Shown: in pieces, positions 22,384 to 31,348 of the stretch
Layout: each line of letters starts with the position of its first letter
Numbering within the stretch: the first letter of the stretch is position 1
Origin: Oscillospiraceae bacterium
Lineage (GTDB): Bacteria; Bacillota; Clostridia; Oscillospirales; Oscillospiraceae
NCBI GenBank assembly: GCA_022794215.1
Contig: JAAWEH010000005.1
Coordinates: 1-51,372, forward strand
Length of the DNA: 51,372 nucleotides
Direction: 5' to 3'
The notes under the pieces: generated by a model
What the model saw: the letters and a program-made list of their open reading frames with translations, nothing else
Database searches by the model: none
What the model was told of the DNA's origin: nothing
Made by a program: the position numbers and the translations under genes

Positions 22384-23556
22384 TTATTTTCCCAATAGCC
22401 CGTCCGCCAGGGCCAGGGCTCGGGCTGCGATGGCGTCCATGTTGTAGTATTTATATTCCGCCAGCCGTCCCAGCAGGTGAAGGCCGGGATACTGGGCAGA
22501 CAGGGCGGCGTATTTACCGTAAAGAGCGTTGTTCTCGTCATTGATAATGGCGTAATAAGGGATCTCCCCCTCGCCGCCGGTATAGGCCCGGGAGAATTCC
22601 TTCATGATGGTGGTGACCCCCGGCATTTCCTGCCCGGTGAGATGCTTAAACTCAGTGATGCGGGTATAGGGCTCATCCACCGTATAGTTCACCGTGCCGT
22701 GGCTCTGGAAATAGTCCTTGTCCAAAGTCTCAAAGCCAAAATCCAAGGTTCGGTAAGGCAGGGGGCCGAAACGGAACCCAAAGAGCTCGTCGGCCTGACC
22801 GGTGTAAACAACGCCGCCGTCGAACGTTTCGCCGTCCAGCCTGATCGCGCCCTCAACCAGCTCCAGCCGCTTCAGAGCGTCGCACCCCAGCTCCACGGTA
22901 ATGTTGGGGTGATCCAGGATCTTTTCAAAAATAGGGGTGTAGCCCTTCAAAGGCATCCCCTGATATGTATCCTGAAAATACCGGTCATCCCGGCTCAGAA
23001 ACACGGGCACCCGGGCAGTGGTGTTGGGGTCGATCTCCTCGGGCTTTTGGCCCCACTGCTTCATGGTATAGTGGACAAAAACGTGCTCATACACATAGTC
23101 CGCAATGGCGGCAATCTCTGGGTCGGCGTTCTGCCGCAGCTCCAGAATGGTGACTTTCTTCTCCCCACCGTAAGCGGCAATGAGCTTTTCCCCCAGCCGC
23201 TTACCCTCCTGAGAGCCAAAGGCGGCCTCCAGAGAGGTCAGGTTGAAGGGCACCGGATACTCCAGCCGCCCGTCCTTACCGGGAATGTTGGCCACCACCC
23301 GGTGCTGGTATTCCCTCCACTGGGTATACTGGGACAAATAGTCAAACACCCGCTTGTCATTGGTGTGGAAAATGTGGGGCCCATATTTATGAATGAGGAT
23401 GCCGCGGTCATCCGGACAGTCATAGGCGTTGCCGCCCAGATGATCCCGGCGCTCCAGCACCAGAACCCGCTTGTCCCCCCGTCGGGCCAGTTCCCCGGCA
23501 ACCACCGCCCCGGCGAAGCCGGCGCCGATGACCAGGTAATCATATTTTTGTGCCAT
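22384..23556 (-). CDS. glf: UDP-galactopyranose mutase
   Basis: 390 residues, the usual length. FAD-binding YLVIGAGFAGAVVAGELA at the N-terminus, GGNAYD and the substrate-site segment HIFHTND are clear. The flavoenzyme interconverts UDP-galactopyranose and UDP-galactofuranose. AAGGAG lies upstream of the ATG. Paired with the following GT2 gene as a galactofuranose module. Confidence 0.96.
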   Translation of the reverse strand: MAQKYDYLVIGAGFAGAVVAGELARRGDKRVLVLERRDHLGGNAYDCPDDRGILIHKYGPHIFHTNDKRVFDYLSQYTQWREYQHRVVANIPGKDGRLEYPVPFNLTSLEAAFGSQEGKRLGEKLIAAYGGEKKVTILELRQNADPEIAAIADYVYEHVFVHYTMKQWGQKPEEIDPNTTARVPVFLSRDDRYFQDTYQGMPLKGYTPIFEKILDHPNITVELGCDALKRLELVEGAIRLDGETFDGGVVYTGQADELFGFRFGPLPYRTLDFGFETLDKDYFQSHGTVNYTVDEPYTRITEFKHLTGQEMPGVTTIMKEFSRAYTGGEGEIPYYAIINDENNALYGKYAALSAQYPGLHLLGRLAEYKYYNMDAIAARALALADGLLGK

Positions 23557-23651
23557 GTCGCGCTCCTTATGGTTGGTGATAGGACTATTGTATCATAGCC
23601 TGCGCCGGGAAAAAAGAAAGATTCTCTTAAGTTTCCCGGGAAGACCGGTTC

Positions 23652-24182
23652 TCAGCAAAAGGTGTCCCGGTAGTGCCGGATGGCCGCCTGGATGACCTTT
23701 ACCGCCTCGGGTCGGTTCTTAATGTCTCCGGCCACCGTATCTTCGCCCTCCAGGGCCTTATACACCGAGAAGAAATGGGACATCTCCTGAAACAGATGAT
23801 TGGGCAGGTGGGTGACATCCTGATATTCGTTATAGGAGGGGTCCGCAAAGGGGATGGCGATGATTTTCTCATCGTTTTTGCCCCCGTCCAGCATGGATAT
23901 GTAGCCAATGGGGAAGCAGCGCACCAAGGTGAGGGGATCCAGAGTCTCCGAGCATAAAACCAGTACATCCAGGGGATCCCCATCGTCTCCGTAGGTGCGG
24001 GGAATAAAGCCGTAGTTGGCCGGATACCGGGTGGAGGTATAGAGGATGCGATCCAGAATGATCATTCCTGTGGGCTTGTCCAGCTCATATTTTTTCTTGC
24101 TGCCCTTGGGGATTTCAATAACAGCCAGGAAATCCTCGGGGGCGATACGTTTTGGATCTACATCATGCCATATATTGTTCAT
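23652..24182 (-). CDS. ppa: Inorganic pyrophosphatase (type I)
   Basis: 176 residues, soluble family I. Motifs: EIPKGSKKKYELDK, YGDDGDPLDVLVL with the metal-binding Asp residues, and GGKNDEKIIAIP. It hydrolyses pyrophosphate to drive biosynthesis. AAAGGAG precedes the ATG. Confidence 0.95.
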   Translation of the reverse strand: MNNIWHDVDPKRIAPEDFLAVIEIPKGSKKKYELDKPTGMIILDRILYTSTRYPANYGFIPRTYGDDGDPLDVLVLCSETLDPLTLVRCFPIGYISMLDGGKNDEKIIAIPFADPSYNEYQDVTHLPNHLFQEMSHFFSVYKALEGEDTVAGDIKNRPEAVKVIQAAIRHYRDTFC

Positions 24183-24223
24183 AAGCGCTCCTTTCGGGGA
24201 TTTAATAACGGGATCCTATGCCT

Positions 24224-24252
24224 ATTATAAACGTTCCAAGCCGGAAATACAA
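24224..24252 (-). promoter_or_regulatory. Promoter for ppa
   Basis: On the minus strand TTGTAT (24247-24252), 17-base spacer, TATAAT (24224-24229). Confidence 0.7.
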
Positions 24253-24272
24253 GCTGAAGCAAAGAAAAAGGA

Positions 24273-24302
24273 AGGGGGCTGTCACTTTCGTGACAGCCCC
24301 CA
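24273..24302 (-). terminator. Terminator of the SASP gene
   Basis: GGGGGCTGTCAC-tttc-GTGACAGCCCCC; on the minus strand it is followed by a T-rich tract (TTCCTTTTTCTTT). Confidence 0.85.
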
Positions 24303-24307
24303 GCCAA

Positions 24308-24499
24308 TTACTTCATGCCGTTCTCGTAAGCCTCGATCATCTTCTTGACCATCTGGCCGCCGACAGAGCCGGCCTGCTTGCTGGTCAGGTCACCGTTGTA
24401 ACCCTGCTTCAGGTTGACGCCCACCTCATTGGCGGCCTCCATCTTGAACTTGTTCAGGGCCTCACGAGCGCTGGGGACAACAGACTTGTTGCTAGACAT
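24308..24499 (-). CDS. Small acid-soluble spore protein, alpha/beta type
   Basis: 63 residues from ATG 24499 (AAGGAG upstream). Both family signatures are present: AREALNKFKMEAANEVGV, the GPR protease cleavage region, and GDLTSKQAGSVGGQMVKKMI. These proteins coat and protect DNA in spores, made late under forespore control. A hairpin-forming inverted repeat GCATAG/CTATGC lies 60-95 bases upstream, but I could not identify a reliable sigma-G promoter. Confidence 0.96.
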   Translation of the reverse strand: MSSNKSVVPSAREALNKFKMEAANEVGVNLKQGYNGDLTSKQAGSVGGQMVKKMIEAYENGMK

Positions 24500-24658
24500 A
24501 CTTCGCATCTCCTTTTTCTTTTTTGTTCTCTCTTTGAGATTCGTTCGGATCGAGAATCCGAGCATAGCTTTGCCCCGCCGCTTTTTTCTATGCACTTTTT
24601 TATTTGCCAATCCATGGCAGCGTTTCCAAAAGCAACTACCTCTTTCTGCGAAAAAAGA

Positions 24659-24687
24659 TTGCGCAAAAGTCCATCATCCCATATAAT
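24659..24687 (+). promoter_or_regulatory. Promoter of the C_GCAxxG_C_C gene
   Basis: TTGCGC at 24659-24664, 17-base spacer, TATAAT at 24682-24687. Confidence 0.65.
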
Positions 24688-24741
24688 AAAAACAGAAAAA
24701 TTTTGTTCCGAAATACCAACAGAGAAAAAGGAGAAGCAGCC

Positions 24742-25245
24742 ATGAGCGAAAAACGAACCTATATACCGGAGGAGATCGAAGCCCTGGCGGAGAAGGCTGC
24801 CCAAAATGCCGTGGAGCATTACCGCCATGGCCTGAGCTGCGGCGAGTGCGTCCTCAAAGGCTTTTTGGAGCTGGGCCTGACCGACTATCCCCCGGAGACC
24901 GTGGCTCTGGTCTCCGGCTTTGGCGGCGGCATGGGCGGCACCGGCCATGCCTGCGGCGCCATCTGCGGCGGCATGATGGCCGTCGGTACCTGCCAGGGGC
25001 GGAAGGATCCTTACGGACTGGAGGCGTTTGAGGCCCGGGTGGATCAGCTGCGGCGGCCGGAGACCGGCGTCTATGCCCGCCACGGCGCCTATATTAAGGC
25101 CTGCGTTACCCAGTGGGGCTCCACCGAGTGCCGGGACATCTCCCTGCCCTTTGGGGATTTCGAGAGCATTGAGCGCAAGCGCAACTGCAAAAAACTCATC
25201 GCCTTCTGCGCCAAGGAAGCGGTGAAGGAAGCGCTGAAGCCGTAA
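24742..25245 (+). CDS. C_GCAxxG_C_C family (putative redox) protein
   Basis: 167 residues with the family cysteine pattern: LSCGECVLKGF, then GGTGHACGAICGGM, KACVTQWG, TECRD and RNCKKLIAFC. Members are thought to be redox-active or Fe-S proteins in anaerobes; the reaction is not established. AAAAGGAGAAG precedes the ATG. Transcribed alone between two strong signals, a promoter and a terminator. Confidence 0.88.
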   Translation: MSEKRTYIPEEIEALAEKAAQNAVEHYRHGLSCGECVLKGFLELGLTDYPPETVALVSGFGGGMGGTGHACGAICGGMMAVGTCQGRKDPYGLEAFEARVDQLRRPETGVYARHGAYIKACVTQWGSTECRDISLPFGDFESIERKRNCKKLIAFCAKEAVKEALKP

Positions 25246-25260
25246 TACATAAAAAGGAAA

Positions 25261-25294
25261 AAGGGCCCCGGTGTGTTCACACCGGGGCCCTTTT
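25261..25294. terminator. Bidirectional terminator
   Basis: AAGGGCCCCGGTGTG and CACACCGGGGCCCTT pair around TT and T-runs flank, between convergent genes. Confidence 0.9.
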
Positions 25295-25309
25295 CTCAGC
25301 TGCGCCAGC

Positions 25310-25726
25310 CTACAAATGTTCCGTATCCACCAGAATGTTGTCCGTACCGTGCTGCTCGAACTCGACGATATAAGCCTCGATCCGGGAGGCCAACTCCTGG
25401 TAGTTGCTCTCGTCGATGGGCACGTCCTCCATGTCCCTCCGGGCCAGATCCTCGGCCAGAATGTCAAAAAAGACGTTGTTTTCATACTCCATAATGGCCT
25501 CGTGGATCCCGCCCTCGGCAAAGGCCTGGGAGGGCACTGCCTGCCCCTGCCAATAATCGGTTAGGGCGTCCATGCCCAGCTCCTTGGCCTTCTGAAAAAG
25601 GATGCTCTCCACCTGGTCATAGTCGGCAAAACGATCCGAGCCCCGGGTGGAATTTAAGATCCAGTTACCGATATAGGCCATGTCCAGCAGACGGCGAAAC
25701 TGCTTTTGGGTCAGCTCCAGCTTCAT
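25310..25726 (-). CDS. Hypothetical protein, all-helical
   Basis: 138 residues from ATG 25726 (GGGAGG upstream); an ATG at 25759 is also in frame. Composition is acidic and helical, with MKLELTQKQFRRLLDMAYIG at the N-terminus. No domain recognised, no signal peptide or membrane segment. It has a strong own promoter and is divergent to murI. Confidence 0.75.
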   Translation of the reverse strand: MKLELTQKQFRRLLDMAYIGNWILNSTRGSDRFADYDQVESILFQKAKELGMDALTDYWQGQAVPSQAFAEGGIHEAIMEYENNVFFDILAEDLARRDMEDVPIDESNYQELASRIEAYIVEFEQHGTDNILVDTEHL

Positions 25727-25771
25727 GGCGTCATACCTCCCTCGCCGTACTAAGATCATCGTACTGCCTAT

Positions 25772-25799
25772 ATTATAATGCGGGAAGAGAAAATGTCAA
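25772..25799 (-). promoter_or_regulatory. Promoter of the 25310-25726 gene
   Basis: Minus strand TTGACA (25794-25799), 16-base spacer, TATAAT (25772-25777): near-consensus. Confidence 0.8.
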
Positions 25800-25843
25800 A
25801 CAGGAATCAGGGGCCGTTTTTGGAAAAGGGCGGAAAATTCCCC

Positions 25844-25872
25844 TTGTCTTTCTACCCAAAACAGCATATCAT
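25844..25872 (+). promoter_or_regulatory. Promoter of murI
   Basis: TTGTCT at 25844-25849, 17-base spacer, TATCAT at 25867-25872, 47 bases before the start codon. Confidence 0.6.
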
Positions 25873-25918
25873 AAAGAAAATACACCATTTGTCCCTTTTT
25901 TGGAAAGGAGAGAGGAAT

Positions 25919-26731
25919 ATGGATCAACGGCCCATCGGAGTATTCGACTCCGGCCTGGGCGGACTTACCGCCCTCCGGGAACTGCGGAAGATCCTGCCCG
26001 GGGAGGATCTGGTCTACTTTGGAGATACCGGCCGGGTGCCCTACGGCACCAAAAGCCGTGAAATCATTCTGCGCTATGCCCGGCAGGATGTAGCCTTTTT
26101 GCGCACCTTTGACCCCAAGGCCATCGTGGTGGCCTGCGGCACCGTCTCTGCCAATGCCCTCACTGAGCTAACGGCGGAAAACGACCTGCCCATTTTCGGT
26201 GTGGTGGGCGCGGCGGCCCAAGCCGCGGTGGAGCAGACCCAAAACGGCCAAGTGGGGCTTATCGGCACTTCCGCCTCCATCCGTTCCGGTGCCTACGAGC
26301 GGGAGATGGCCCGCCTGAACAGCGCCGTAACCGTGACCGCCCGGGCCTGTCCCCTTTTTGTGCCCCTGGTGGAGAACGGCCGCTTCCGCTCCGGAGACCG
26401 GGTGGTGGAGCTGGTGGCCCGGGAGTACTTACAGCCCCTTCAGGATGCGGGGGTAGACACCCTGGTGCTGGGCTGCACTCACTATCCCCTGCTGGCCAAG
26501 GCCATCGGGGAGCTGATGGGGCCCGGCGTAAGGCTGATAGACACCGGCGCAGTCTGTGCCGACAACGCCGCCAAGGTGTTGGAAGAGAAAGATATGCTGG
26601 CCTCCAGAGAGAAGGGCGCCTGCCGCTATTTTGTCAGCGACTCCACAGAGGATTTCGCCCGCCTTGCCTCCATCTTCCTGGGCGAACATATGGAGGGCGA
26701 CGTGGATCGGGTGGACATCGAGAGGTACTGA
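25919..26731 (+). CDS. murI: Glutamate racemase
   Basis: 270 residues. Provides D-glutamate for peptidoglycan. The catalytic cysteines are Cys73 (VVACGTVSAN) and Cys186 (LVLGCTHYPLL), with the N-terminal GVFDSGLGGLT loop. Start chosen at 25919 with AAAGGAGAGAGG upstream; the longer frame is not supported. Confidence 0.95.
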   Translation: MDQRPIGVFDSGLGGLTALRELRKILPGEDLVYFGDTGRVPYGTKSREIILRYARQDVAFLRTFDPKAIVVACGTVSANALTELTAENDLPIFGVVGAAAQAAVEQTQNGQVGLIGTSASIRSGAYEREMARLNSAVTVTARACPLFVPLVENGRFRSGDRVVELVAREYLQPLQDAGVDTLVLGCTHYPLLAKAIGELMGPGVRLIDTGAVCADNAAKVLEEKDMLASREKGACRYFVSDSTEDFARLASIFLGEHMEGDVDRVDIERY

Positions 26732-26803
26732 GAAAGAAAGAGAACCGGCAGGGAACGGGTGCTTTCAGGGGAAAAATGAGGAGAAAGATTGAAAAATCCA
26801 GAC

Positions 26804-26832
26804 TTTACATAGCTCCCAAAGCTGAGTATAAT
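26804..26832 (+). promoter_or_regulatory. Promoter of DUF1934-argS
   Basis: TTTACA at 26804-26809, 17-base spacer, TATAAT at 26827-26832. Confidence 0.7.
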
Positions 26833-26871
26833 ATATCAGTTAGTTCAAATTTGAACCTTTGAGGTTGTATC

Positions 26872-27315
26872 ATGCCGAATACCAACGTACACATCACCGT
26901 CCGCAGCGTCCAACATTTTGAGGGACTGGAGCCCGAACGGCTGGAACAGCAGGCAGACGCCTGCCTGGAAAAGACCCCGGCTGGCTGGACCCTCACCTAC
27001 GAAGAGGCGGAGGAATTCGGCCTGGGCAGCACCCGCACCATCCTGGAGATAGGGGAGACCCGCATTACCCTGACCCGGGCAGGAGAGACCCGCTCCCAGA
27101 TGGTCTTTCAGACTGGACAAGCCCATACCTCCCTTTACGAAACGCCCTACGGGAAACTGCCCATGACCATCCGCACCCTGTCCCTGAAAGCCGACCTGAC
27201 CGGGGAGGGCGGCGGTATACGCATTCATTATCAGATCCAACTGGGAAACAGCCCAGGCGGGGAGACCCGGCTGGAGCTTACCGTCCGAAAAAAGGAGAAC
27301 AGATATGACCGATAA
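26872..27315 (+). CDS. DUF1934 family protein (YwiB-like)
   Basis: 147 residues, beta-rich and lipocalin-like, with TPYGKLPMTIRTLSLKAD and GGIRIHYQIQLGN. Its 11-base overlap with argS and linkage to murI match the arrangement of YwiB-type proteins in Firmicutes. Biochemical role is unknown. Confidence 0.85.
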   Translation: MPNTNVHITVRSVQHFEGLEPERLEQQADACLEKTPAGWTLTYEEAEEFGLGSTRTILEIGETRITLTRAGETRSQMVFQTGQAHTSLYETPYGKLPMTIRTLSLKADLTGEGGGIRIHYQIQLGNSPGGETRLELTVRKKENRYDR

Positions 27316-29059
27316 CATGATTTTAGCCGCCCAGGAGCAGGTGATCGCCCTCACCCAGGGAGCCTATGAAAAGGCCGCCGCCGCGGGGCTTCTGCCTGCC
27401 GGCGCCGCCGTTACCGCCAAGGTAGACATCCCCAAGGATGCCCGAAACGGCGATTACGCCACCTCTTTCGCCCTGGCTGCCGCCAAGCCCCTGGGCAAAT
27501 CCCCCCGGGACATCGCCCAAGCCCTGCTGGAGCACATGGATCTGAGCGGCACCTACTTTGACAAGGTGGAGATGGCCGGCCCCGGCTTCCTCAACTTCAC
27601 CCTGGGCAGCAAGTGGCTGGGAGAGGTGCTCGCTGTGGTGGAGCGGGAAGGCGCCCTCTACGGCAAGAGCGACCTGGGCCACGGGAAAAAGGTGATGGTG
27701 GAGTTCGTCTCCGCCAACCCCACCGGCCCCATGCACATCGGCAACGCCCGGGGCGGCGTGCTGGGCGATGCCCTGGCCTCCGTTCTGGAGCGGGTGGGCT
27801 ACGACGTATGGCGGGAGTTCTACGTCAACGACGCCGGCAACCAGATCCACAAGTTTGCCCTGTCCATCGACGCCCGCTACCGGCAGCTCATTCTGGGGGA
27901 GGACAAGGTGGAGTTTCCCGCAGACGGCTACCAGGGGGAGGACATCCGCGAGCTGGCCCAAGGCTTCCGGGCGCAGTTTGGCGACTCCTGGCTGGAAAAG
28001 AGCGAAGAAGAGCGCTGGAACGCCATGGCGGACTTCGGCCTGAAGAATAATATCCCCCGGATGCAGGAGGATCTGCGCCGGTATAAGATCGAATATGACG
28101 AGTGGTTCCTGGAATCTTCCCTCCACAACAGCGGCTACGTCCGGGCCACGGTGGATAAACTCACCGCGGCGGGTTGGACGTATGAGAAGGACGGAGCCCT
28201 GTGGCTGGACACCACCGGCCTTTTGAAGAAAAAGTATCTTGCCGAGGGCAAGAGCCAGGAGCAGGTGGACAAGCTGGATCTGAAAGACGATGTGCTCTGT
28301 CGGGCCAACGGCTTCTATACCTACTTTGCCGCCGACATCGCCTACCACCGCAACAAGCTGGAGCAGCGGAAGTTCGATACCGCCGTCAACATCTGGGGGG
28401 CCGACCATCACGGCCATGTCCACCGGCTCCAGGCGGCCCTGGACGGCCTGGGGCTGGACGGCTCCCACCGCCTGGTGGTGGTACTGATGCAGCTGGTAAA
28501 CCTCCTCCAGGACGGCCAGCCCGTCCGTATGAGCAAGCGCACCGGCAAGGCCATCGCCCTGCGGGATCTGCTGGACGAGGTGAGCGTAGACGCCGCCCGC
28601 TATTTCTTCAACTCCCGCTCCTCCACCAGCGGCCTGGACTTTGACCTGACCCTGGCCGTCCGGGAGGACAGCGAGAACCCGGTCTATTATGTTCAGTACG
28701 CCCACGCCCGGATCTGCTCCCTCATCGCCAAGGTAGTGGAGGCGGAAGGGACTTCCATCCCCGCCGCCGCTGAGGTGGACGCAAGGCTCCTGTGCAGCCC
28801 TGAGGAGCTCTCTCTGCTGAAAACCATCGCCCGCTTCCCCGAGGAGCTGAAGCTGGCCGCCCGGGACTACGATCCCTCCCAGGTCAACCGCTACCTCACC
28901 ATCCTGGCGGGAGACTTCCACCGTTTCTACAACGCCCACCGCATCAAGGGGGAGACTCCCGAGCTGGTAAAGGCCCGCCTGAAGCTGGCGGACGCCGCCC
29001 GGAGCGTCCTGGCCAACGGCCTGACCCTCATCGGCGTCACCGCCCCGGAAAAGATGTAA
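27305..29059 (+). CDS. argS: Arginyl-tRNA synthetase
   Basis: 584 residues, class I synthetase. HIGH-type motif in SANPTGPMHIGNARGG, KMSKS-type motif in VRMSKRTGK, N-terminal additional domain and C-terminal DALR anticodon domain (VQYAHARICSL ... FYNAHRIKGE). Charges tRNA-Arg. AAAGGAG lies inside the end of the upstream gene. Confidence 0.97.
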   Translation: MTDNMILAAQEQVIALTQGAYEKAAAAGLLPAGAAVTAKVDIPKDARNGDYATSFALAAAKPLGKSPRDIAQALLEHMDLSGTYFDKVEMAGPGFLNFTLGSKWLGEVLAVVEREGALYGKSDLGHGKKVMVEFVSANPTGPMHIGNARGGVLGDALASVLERVGYDVWREFYVNDAGNQIHKFALSIDARYRQLILGEDKVEFPADGYQGEDIRELAQGFRAQFGDSWLEKSEEERWNAMADFGLKNNIPRMQEDLRRYKIEYDEWFLESSLHNSGYVRATVDKLTAAGWTYEKDGALWLDTTGLLKKKYLAEGKSQEQVDKLDLKDDVLCRANGFYTYFAADIAYHRNKLEQRKFDTAVNIWGADHHGHVHRLQAALDGLGLDGSHRLVVVLMQLVNLLQDGQPVRMSKRTGKAIALRDLLDEVSVDAARYFFNSRSSTSGLDFDLTLAVREDSENPVYYVQYAHARICSLIAKVVEAEGTSIPAAAEVDARLLCSPEELSLLKTIARFPEELKLAARDYDPSQVNRYLTILAGDFHRFYNAHRIKGETPELVKARLKLADAARSVLANGLTLIGVTAPEKM

Positions 29060-29074
29060 TAGCAGTGGCATTTT

Positions 29075-29110
29075 AGAACCGCTTCCCATGGGAAGCGGTT
29101 CTGTTTTTTT
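29075..29110 (+). terminator. Terminator of argS
   Basis: AGAACCGCTTCC-catg-GGAAGCGGTTCT followed by seven Ts. Confidence 0.93.
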
Positions 29111-29182
29111 ACGAAAGGCCAGGGCCTTGTGAAGGAAAGAGGAAGCTTTTCTTAACGTTTTCTTAAAAATGCTCCACCCCCC

Positions 29183-29210
29183 TTGAAAACTAATTTTTAG
29201 GTGCTAAAAT
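29183..29210 (+). promoter_or_regulatory. Promoter of the membrane glycosyltransferase
   Basis: TTGAAA at 29183-29188, 16-base spacer, TAAAAT at 29205-29210. Confidence 0.6.
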
Positions 29211-29251
29211 TGGGTTAATTTCAGAGAAAATCGGGAAAGGAGGGGAACGGA

Positions 29252-30547
29252 ATGAAGCTGATCCAGTTTGTGGAGACCTTCAACCTCATCATCGGAATCA
29301 CCATCACCCTACTCTACCTCTACCAAGGCGCTTACCTGGCCCTGGGCCTGGTTCGCCGCAGCTGGCGGGACAGCCGGAGACCTGACAAGCTGCGCCCCTA
29401 TGCCGCCCTCATCTCCGCCCGGAACGAGGAGGGGGTCATCGGTGAGCTGATCGAAAGCCTAAAGCAGCAAAACTACCCCGCCGAGCTGCTGGATATCTAC
29501 GTGGTGGCCGACAACTGCACCGACCGCACCGCCGAAGCAGCCCAGGCCGCCGGCGCCAAGGTCTACCGCCGCTTTAACCACATTGAGGTAGGCAAGGGCT
29601 ACGCCCTGGACTACCTGCTGAAAAAGCTGATGGCCGACGGCCTTTTTGACCGCTACGAGGGCTTTTTCGTCTTTGACGCAGACAACATCGTGGATCCCAA
29701 CTTTGTCTCCGAGATGAACCGCACCTATGACCGGGGCGGCTTCACCGCCATCACCAGCTACCGCAACTCCAAAAATTTCGGCCAAAACTGGATCACCGCC
29801 GGCTACTCCATCTGGTTTTTGCGGGAGGCCCGCTTCCTCAACAGCGCCCGCATGACCCTGGGCACCAACTGCCATGTGTCGGGCACCGGCTTCCTCATCT
29901 CCGCCGCCTTCCTCAAGGAAAAGGGCGGCTGGCCCTACCACCTGCTCACCGAGGACATCCAGTTCTCCGCCGAGTGCGCCGCCGAGGGCCGCAGGATCGG
30001 CTACTGCGAGGGGGCCGTCATCTATGACGAACAGCCCACCTCCTTCCGCCAGTCCTGGGATCAGCGCCTTCGCTGGTCAAAGGGCTTTTACCAGGTGGAC
30101 GGCAAATACGGCCCCGCCCTTCTCAAAGGGGTGTTCCGGGGCGGCCGCCGGGGACTGGGGTGCTATGATATCCTGCTCACCGTTACCCCCGGCGTTCTTC
30201 TGACCCTGCTGGGCGGCGCCCTCCAGATCGTGGTGGCCCTATCCTGCCTGTGGGCTCCCGCCGACGTTGCCAAGCAGGTGCTGGCCGTCACGGTGGACTT
30301 CCTGGCTGCCGGCTTCTGGACCTTCTACCGGGGCTTTTTCCTCTATGGTCTCATCACCGTCCTCAGCGAGTGGCGGAGCATCCGCACCACAGCCCTTCGC
30401 AAGCTGGCTTTCCTGCCCCTGTTTCCCCTGTTTATGCTGACCTACATACCCATTACGGTAGCCGCCCTCTTCCAAAAGGTAGAGTGGAAGCCCATTGCCC
30501 ACAAATCGGTGGCGCAGTTGGAGGCACAACTGGATCAGGCCGCCTGA
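29252..30547 (+). CDS. Membrane-bound family 2 glycosyltransferase
   Basis: 431 residues. One N-terminal helix (FNLIIGITITLLYLYQGAYL), a cytoplasmic GT-A domain with VVADNCTDRTAE and FVFDADNIVD, the QRLRWSKG motif of processive enzymes, and about four C-terminal helices. This is the layout of BcsA/NdvB-like synthases, so polymerisation or transfer of a surface sugar is likely; product unknown. GGAAAGGAGG precedes the ATG. Confidence 0.9.
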   Translation: MKLIQFVETFNLIIGITITLLYLYQGAYLALGLVRRSWRDSRRPDKLRPYAALISARNEEGVIGELIESLKQQNYPAELLDIYVVADNCTDRTAEAAQAAGAKVYRRFNHIEVGKGYALDYLLKKLMADGLFDRYEGFFVFDADNIVDPNFVSEMNRTYDRGGFTAITSYRNSKNFGQNWITAGYSIWFLREARFLNSARMTLGTNCHVSGTGFLISAAFLKEKGGWPYHLLTEDIQFSAECAAEGRRIGYCEGAVIYDEQPTSFRQSWDQRLRWSKGFYQVDGKYGPALLKGVFRGGRRGLGCYDILLTVTPGVLLTLLGGALQIVVALSCLWAPADVAKQVLAVTVDFLAAGFWTFYRGFFLYGLITVLSEWRSIRTTALRKLAFLPLFPLFMLTYIPITVAALFQKVEWKPIAHKSVAQLEAQLDQAA

Positions 30548-30566
30548 AATATGACAGGAAAGAGAT

Positions 30567-30600
30567 GACCCGCCGATGAGCACATGCTCTTCGGCGGGTC
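30567..30600 (+). terminator. Hairpin terminator after the glycosyltransferase
   Basis: GACCCGCCGA and TCGGCGGGTC pair, with an inner GAGCA/TGCTC stem. The T-run after it is weak. Confidence 0.6.
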
Positions 30601-30603
30601 ATA

Positions 30604-30722
30604 CCGTTTGTTTGGCGGTTGAGATCAAAGCGATGGGCTGCGTGGAGGCAAAGAACCATCCCTTTCCGAAGGCAGAGCCCTGCGGCAAAGCCGCCAGGGG
30701 GCTCTGAATCCTGAAAAGAATA
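30604..30722 (-). repeat. Dispersed structured repeat, copy B
   Basis: Inverted copy of the element at 52-177, lying between the convergent glycosyltransferase and PNPOx-like genes. Shares the 14-base hairpin core, TTCTTTTCA at its start and CCAAACAAACGGTA at its end. Hairpin AGAGCCC/GGGCTCT and CCTT/AAGG replace AGAGCCAC/GTGGCTCT and CTTT/AAAG of copy A. It occupies most of the 190-base gap. Confidence 0.75.
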
Positions 30723-30738
30723 GCCCCTCGGAGACGCC

Positions 30739-31245
30739 TCATCTCTCCCCCCGATTTCTCCTCTCCATCAGCTCCCTGCCTTCCTTCCCGGTCATATGGG
30801 AGATCTCCATTTCCAAAATGCACATCCGCCCCATAGCCCCCTGGATCTCCCCGGAAAGGTCTTCCTGGGTTCCGCTGGGATGATACCGCCGCCCCAAGGC
30901 CTCCGCCCCGGCCCGGATGTCCTCCGGCGCCTCCAGGATCCGCACGCACCCAAAGGCGATCACACTGCGGTAATAGGTGGTATACTCCTGGGGAACCACC
31001 TGATCCTGGTCGATGACGCAGAAGGAGGCCCGCCCATCCCGGCGAAGACCGTCCAGCTTGTGTCCCGCGGTGGCGCAGTGGAAAATCAGCTTCCCCTCCC
31101 GGTAGACATAGCTCAGGGGAACCGCATAGGGCCACCCCTCATCCCCGGCTACCGCCAGCACGCCGGAGGTTCCCCGCTCCAATATCCTCCGGCACTCCTC
31201 CTGAGAAAGCTGCTGCCGAAACCGCCGCATGGGTCGAAAGTTCAT
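30739..31245 (-). CDS. Pyridoxamine 5'-phosphate oxidase-like flavoprotein (NimA-like)
   Basis: 168 residues, split-barrel FMN-binding fold. Characteristic parts are GTSGVLAVAGDEGWPYAVPL, IFHCATAGHKLDGLRRDG and ASFCVID. Related proteins reduce nitroimidazoles or other small molecules; the true substrate here is unknown. GGAGGAATC precedes the ATG. Confidence 0.88.
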   Translation of the reverse strand: MNFRPMRRFRQQLSQEECRRILERGTSGVLAVAGDEGWPYAVPLSYVYREGKLIFHCATAGHKLDGLRRDGRASFCVIDQDQVVPQEYTTYYRSVIAFGCVRILEAPEDIRAGAEALGRRYHPSGTQEDLSGEIQGAMGRMCILEMEISHMTGKEGRELMERRNRGER

Positions 31246-31274
31246 GGTAGATTCCTCCCTGAATATTTTTTGTG

Positions 31275-31303
31275 ATTATACCACTTTTCCCACCCATTGT
31301 CAG
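31275..31303 (-). promoter_or_regulatory. Promoter of the PNPOx-like gene
   Basis: Minus strand CTGACA (31298-31303), 17-base spacer, TATAAT (31275-31280). Confidence 0.65.
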
Positions 31304-31310
31304 CCAAACA

Positions 31311-31340
31311 TTGCTTTTTTTCACCCCTTCGTGCTATACT
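31311..31340 (+). promoter_or_regulatory. Promoter of the NUDIX-rsmI operon
   Basis: TTGCTT at 31311-31316, 18-base spacer, TATACT at 31335-31340, back-to-back with the promoter of the opposite gene. Confidence 0.55.
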
Positions 31341-31348
31341 ACCTAAAA

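Noticed and set aside
24562-24593. Possible sigma-G promoter or operator formed by GCATAG ... CTATGC upstream of the SASP gene
   Set aside because: Spacing and -10 do not fit the sigma-G consensus; an inverted repeat this short can occur by chance.
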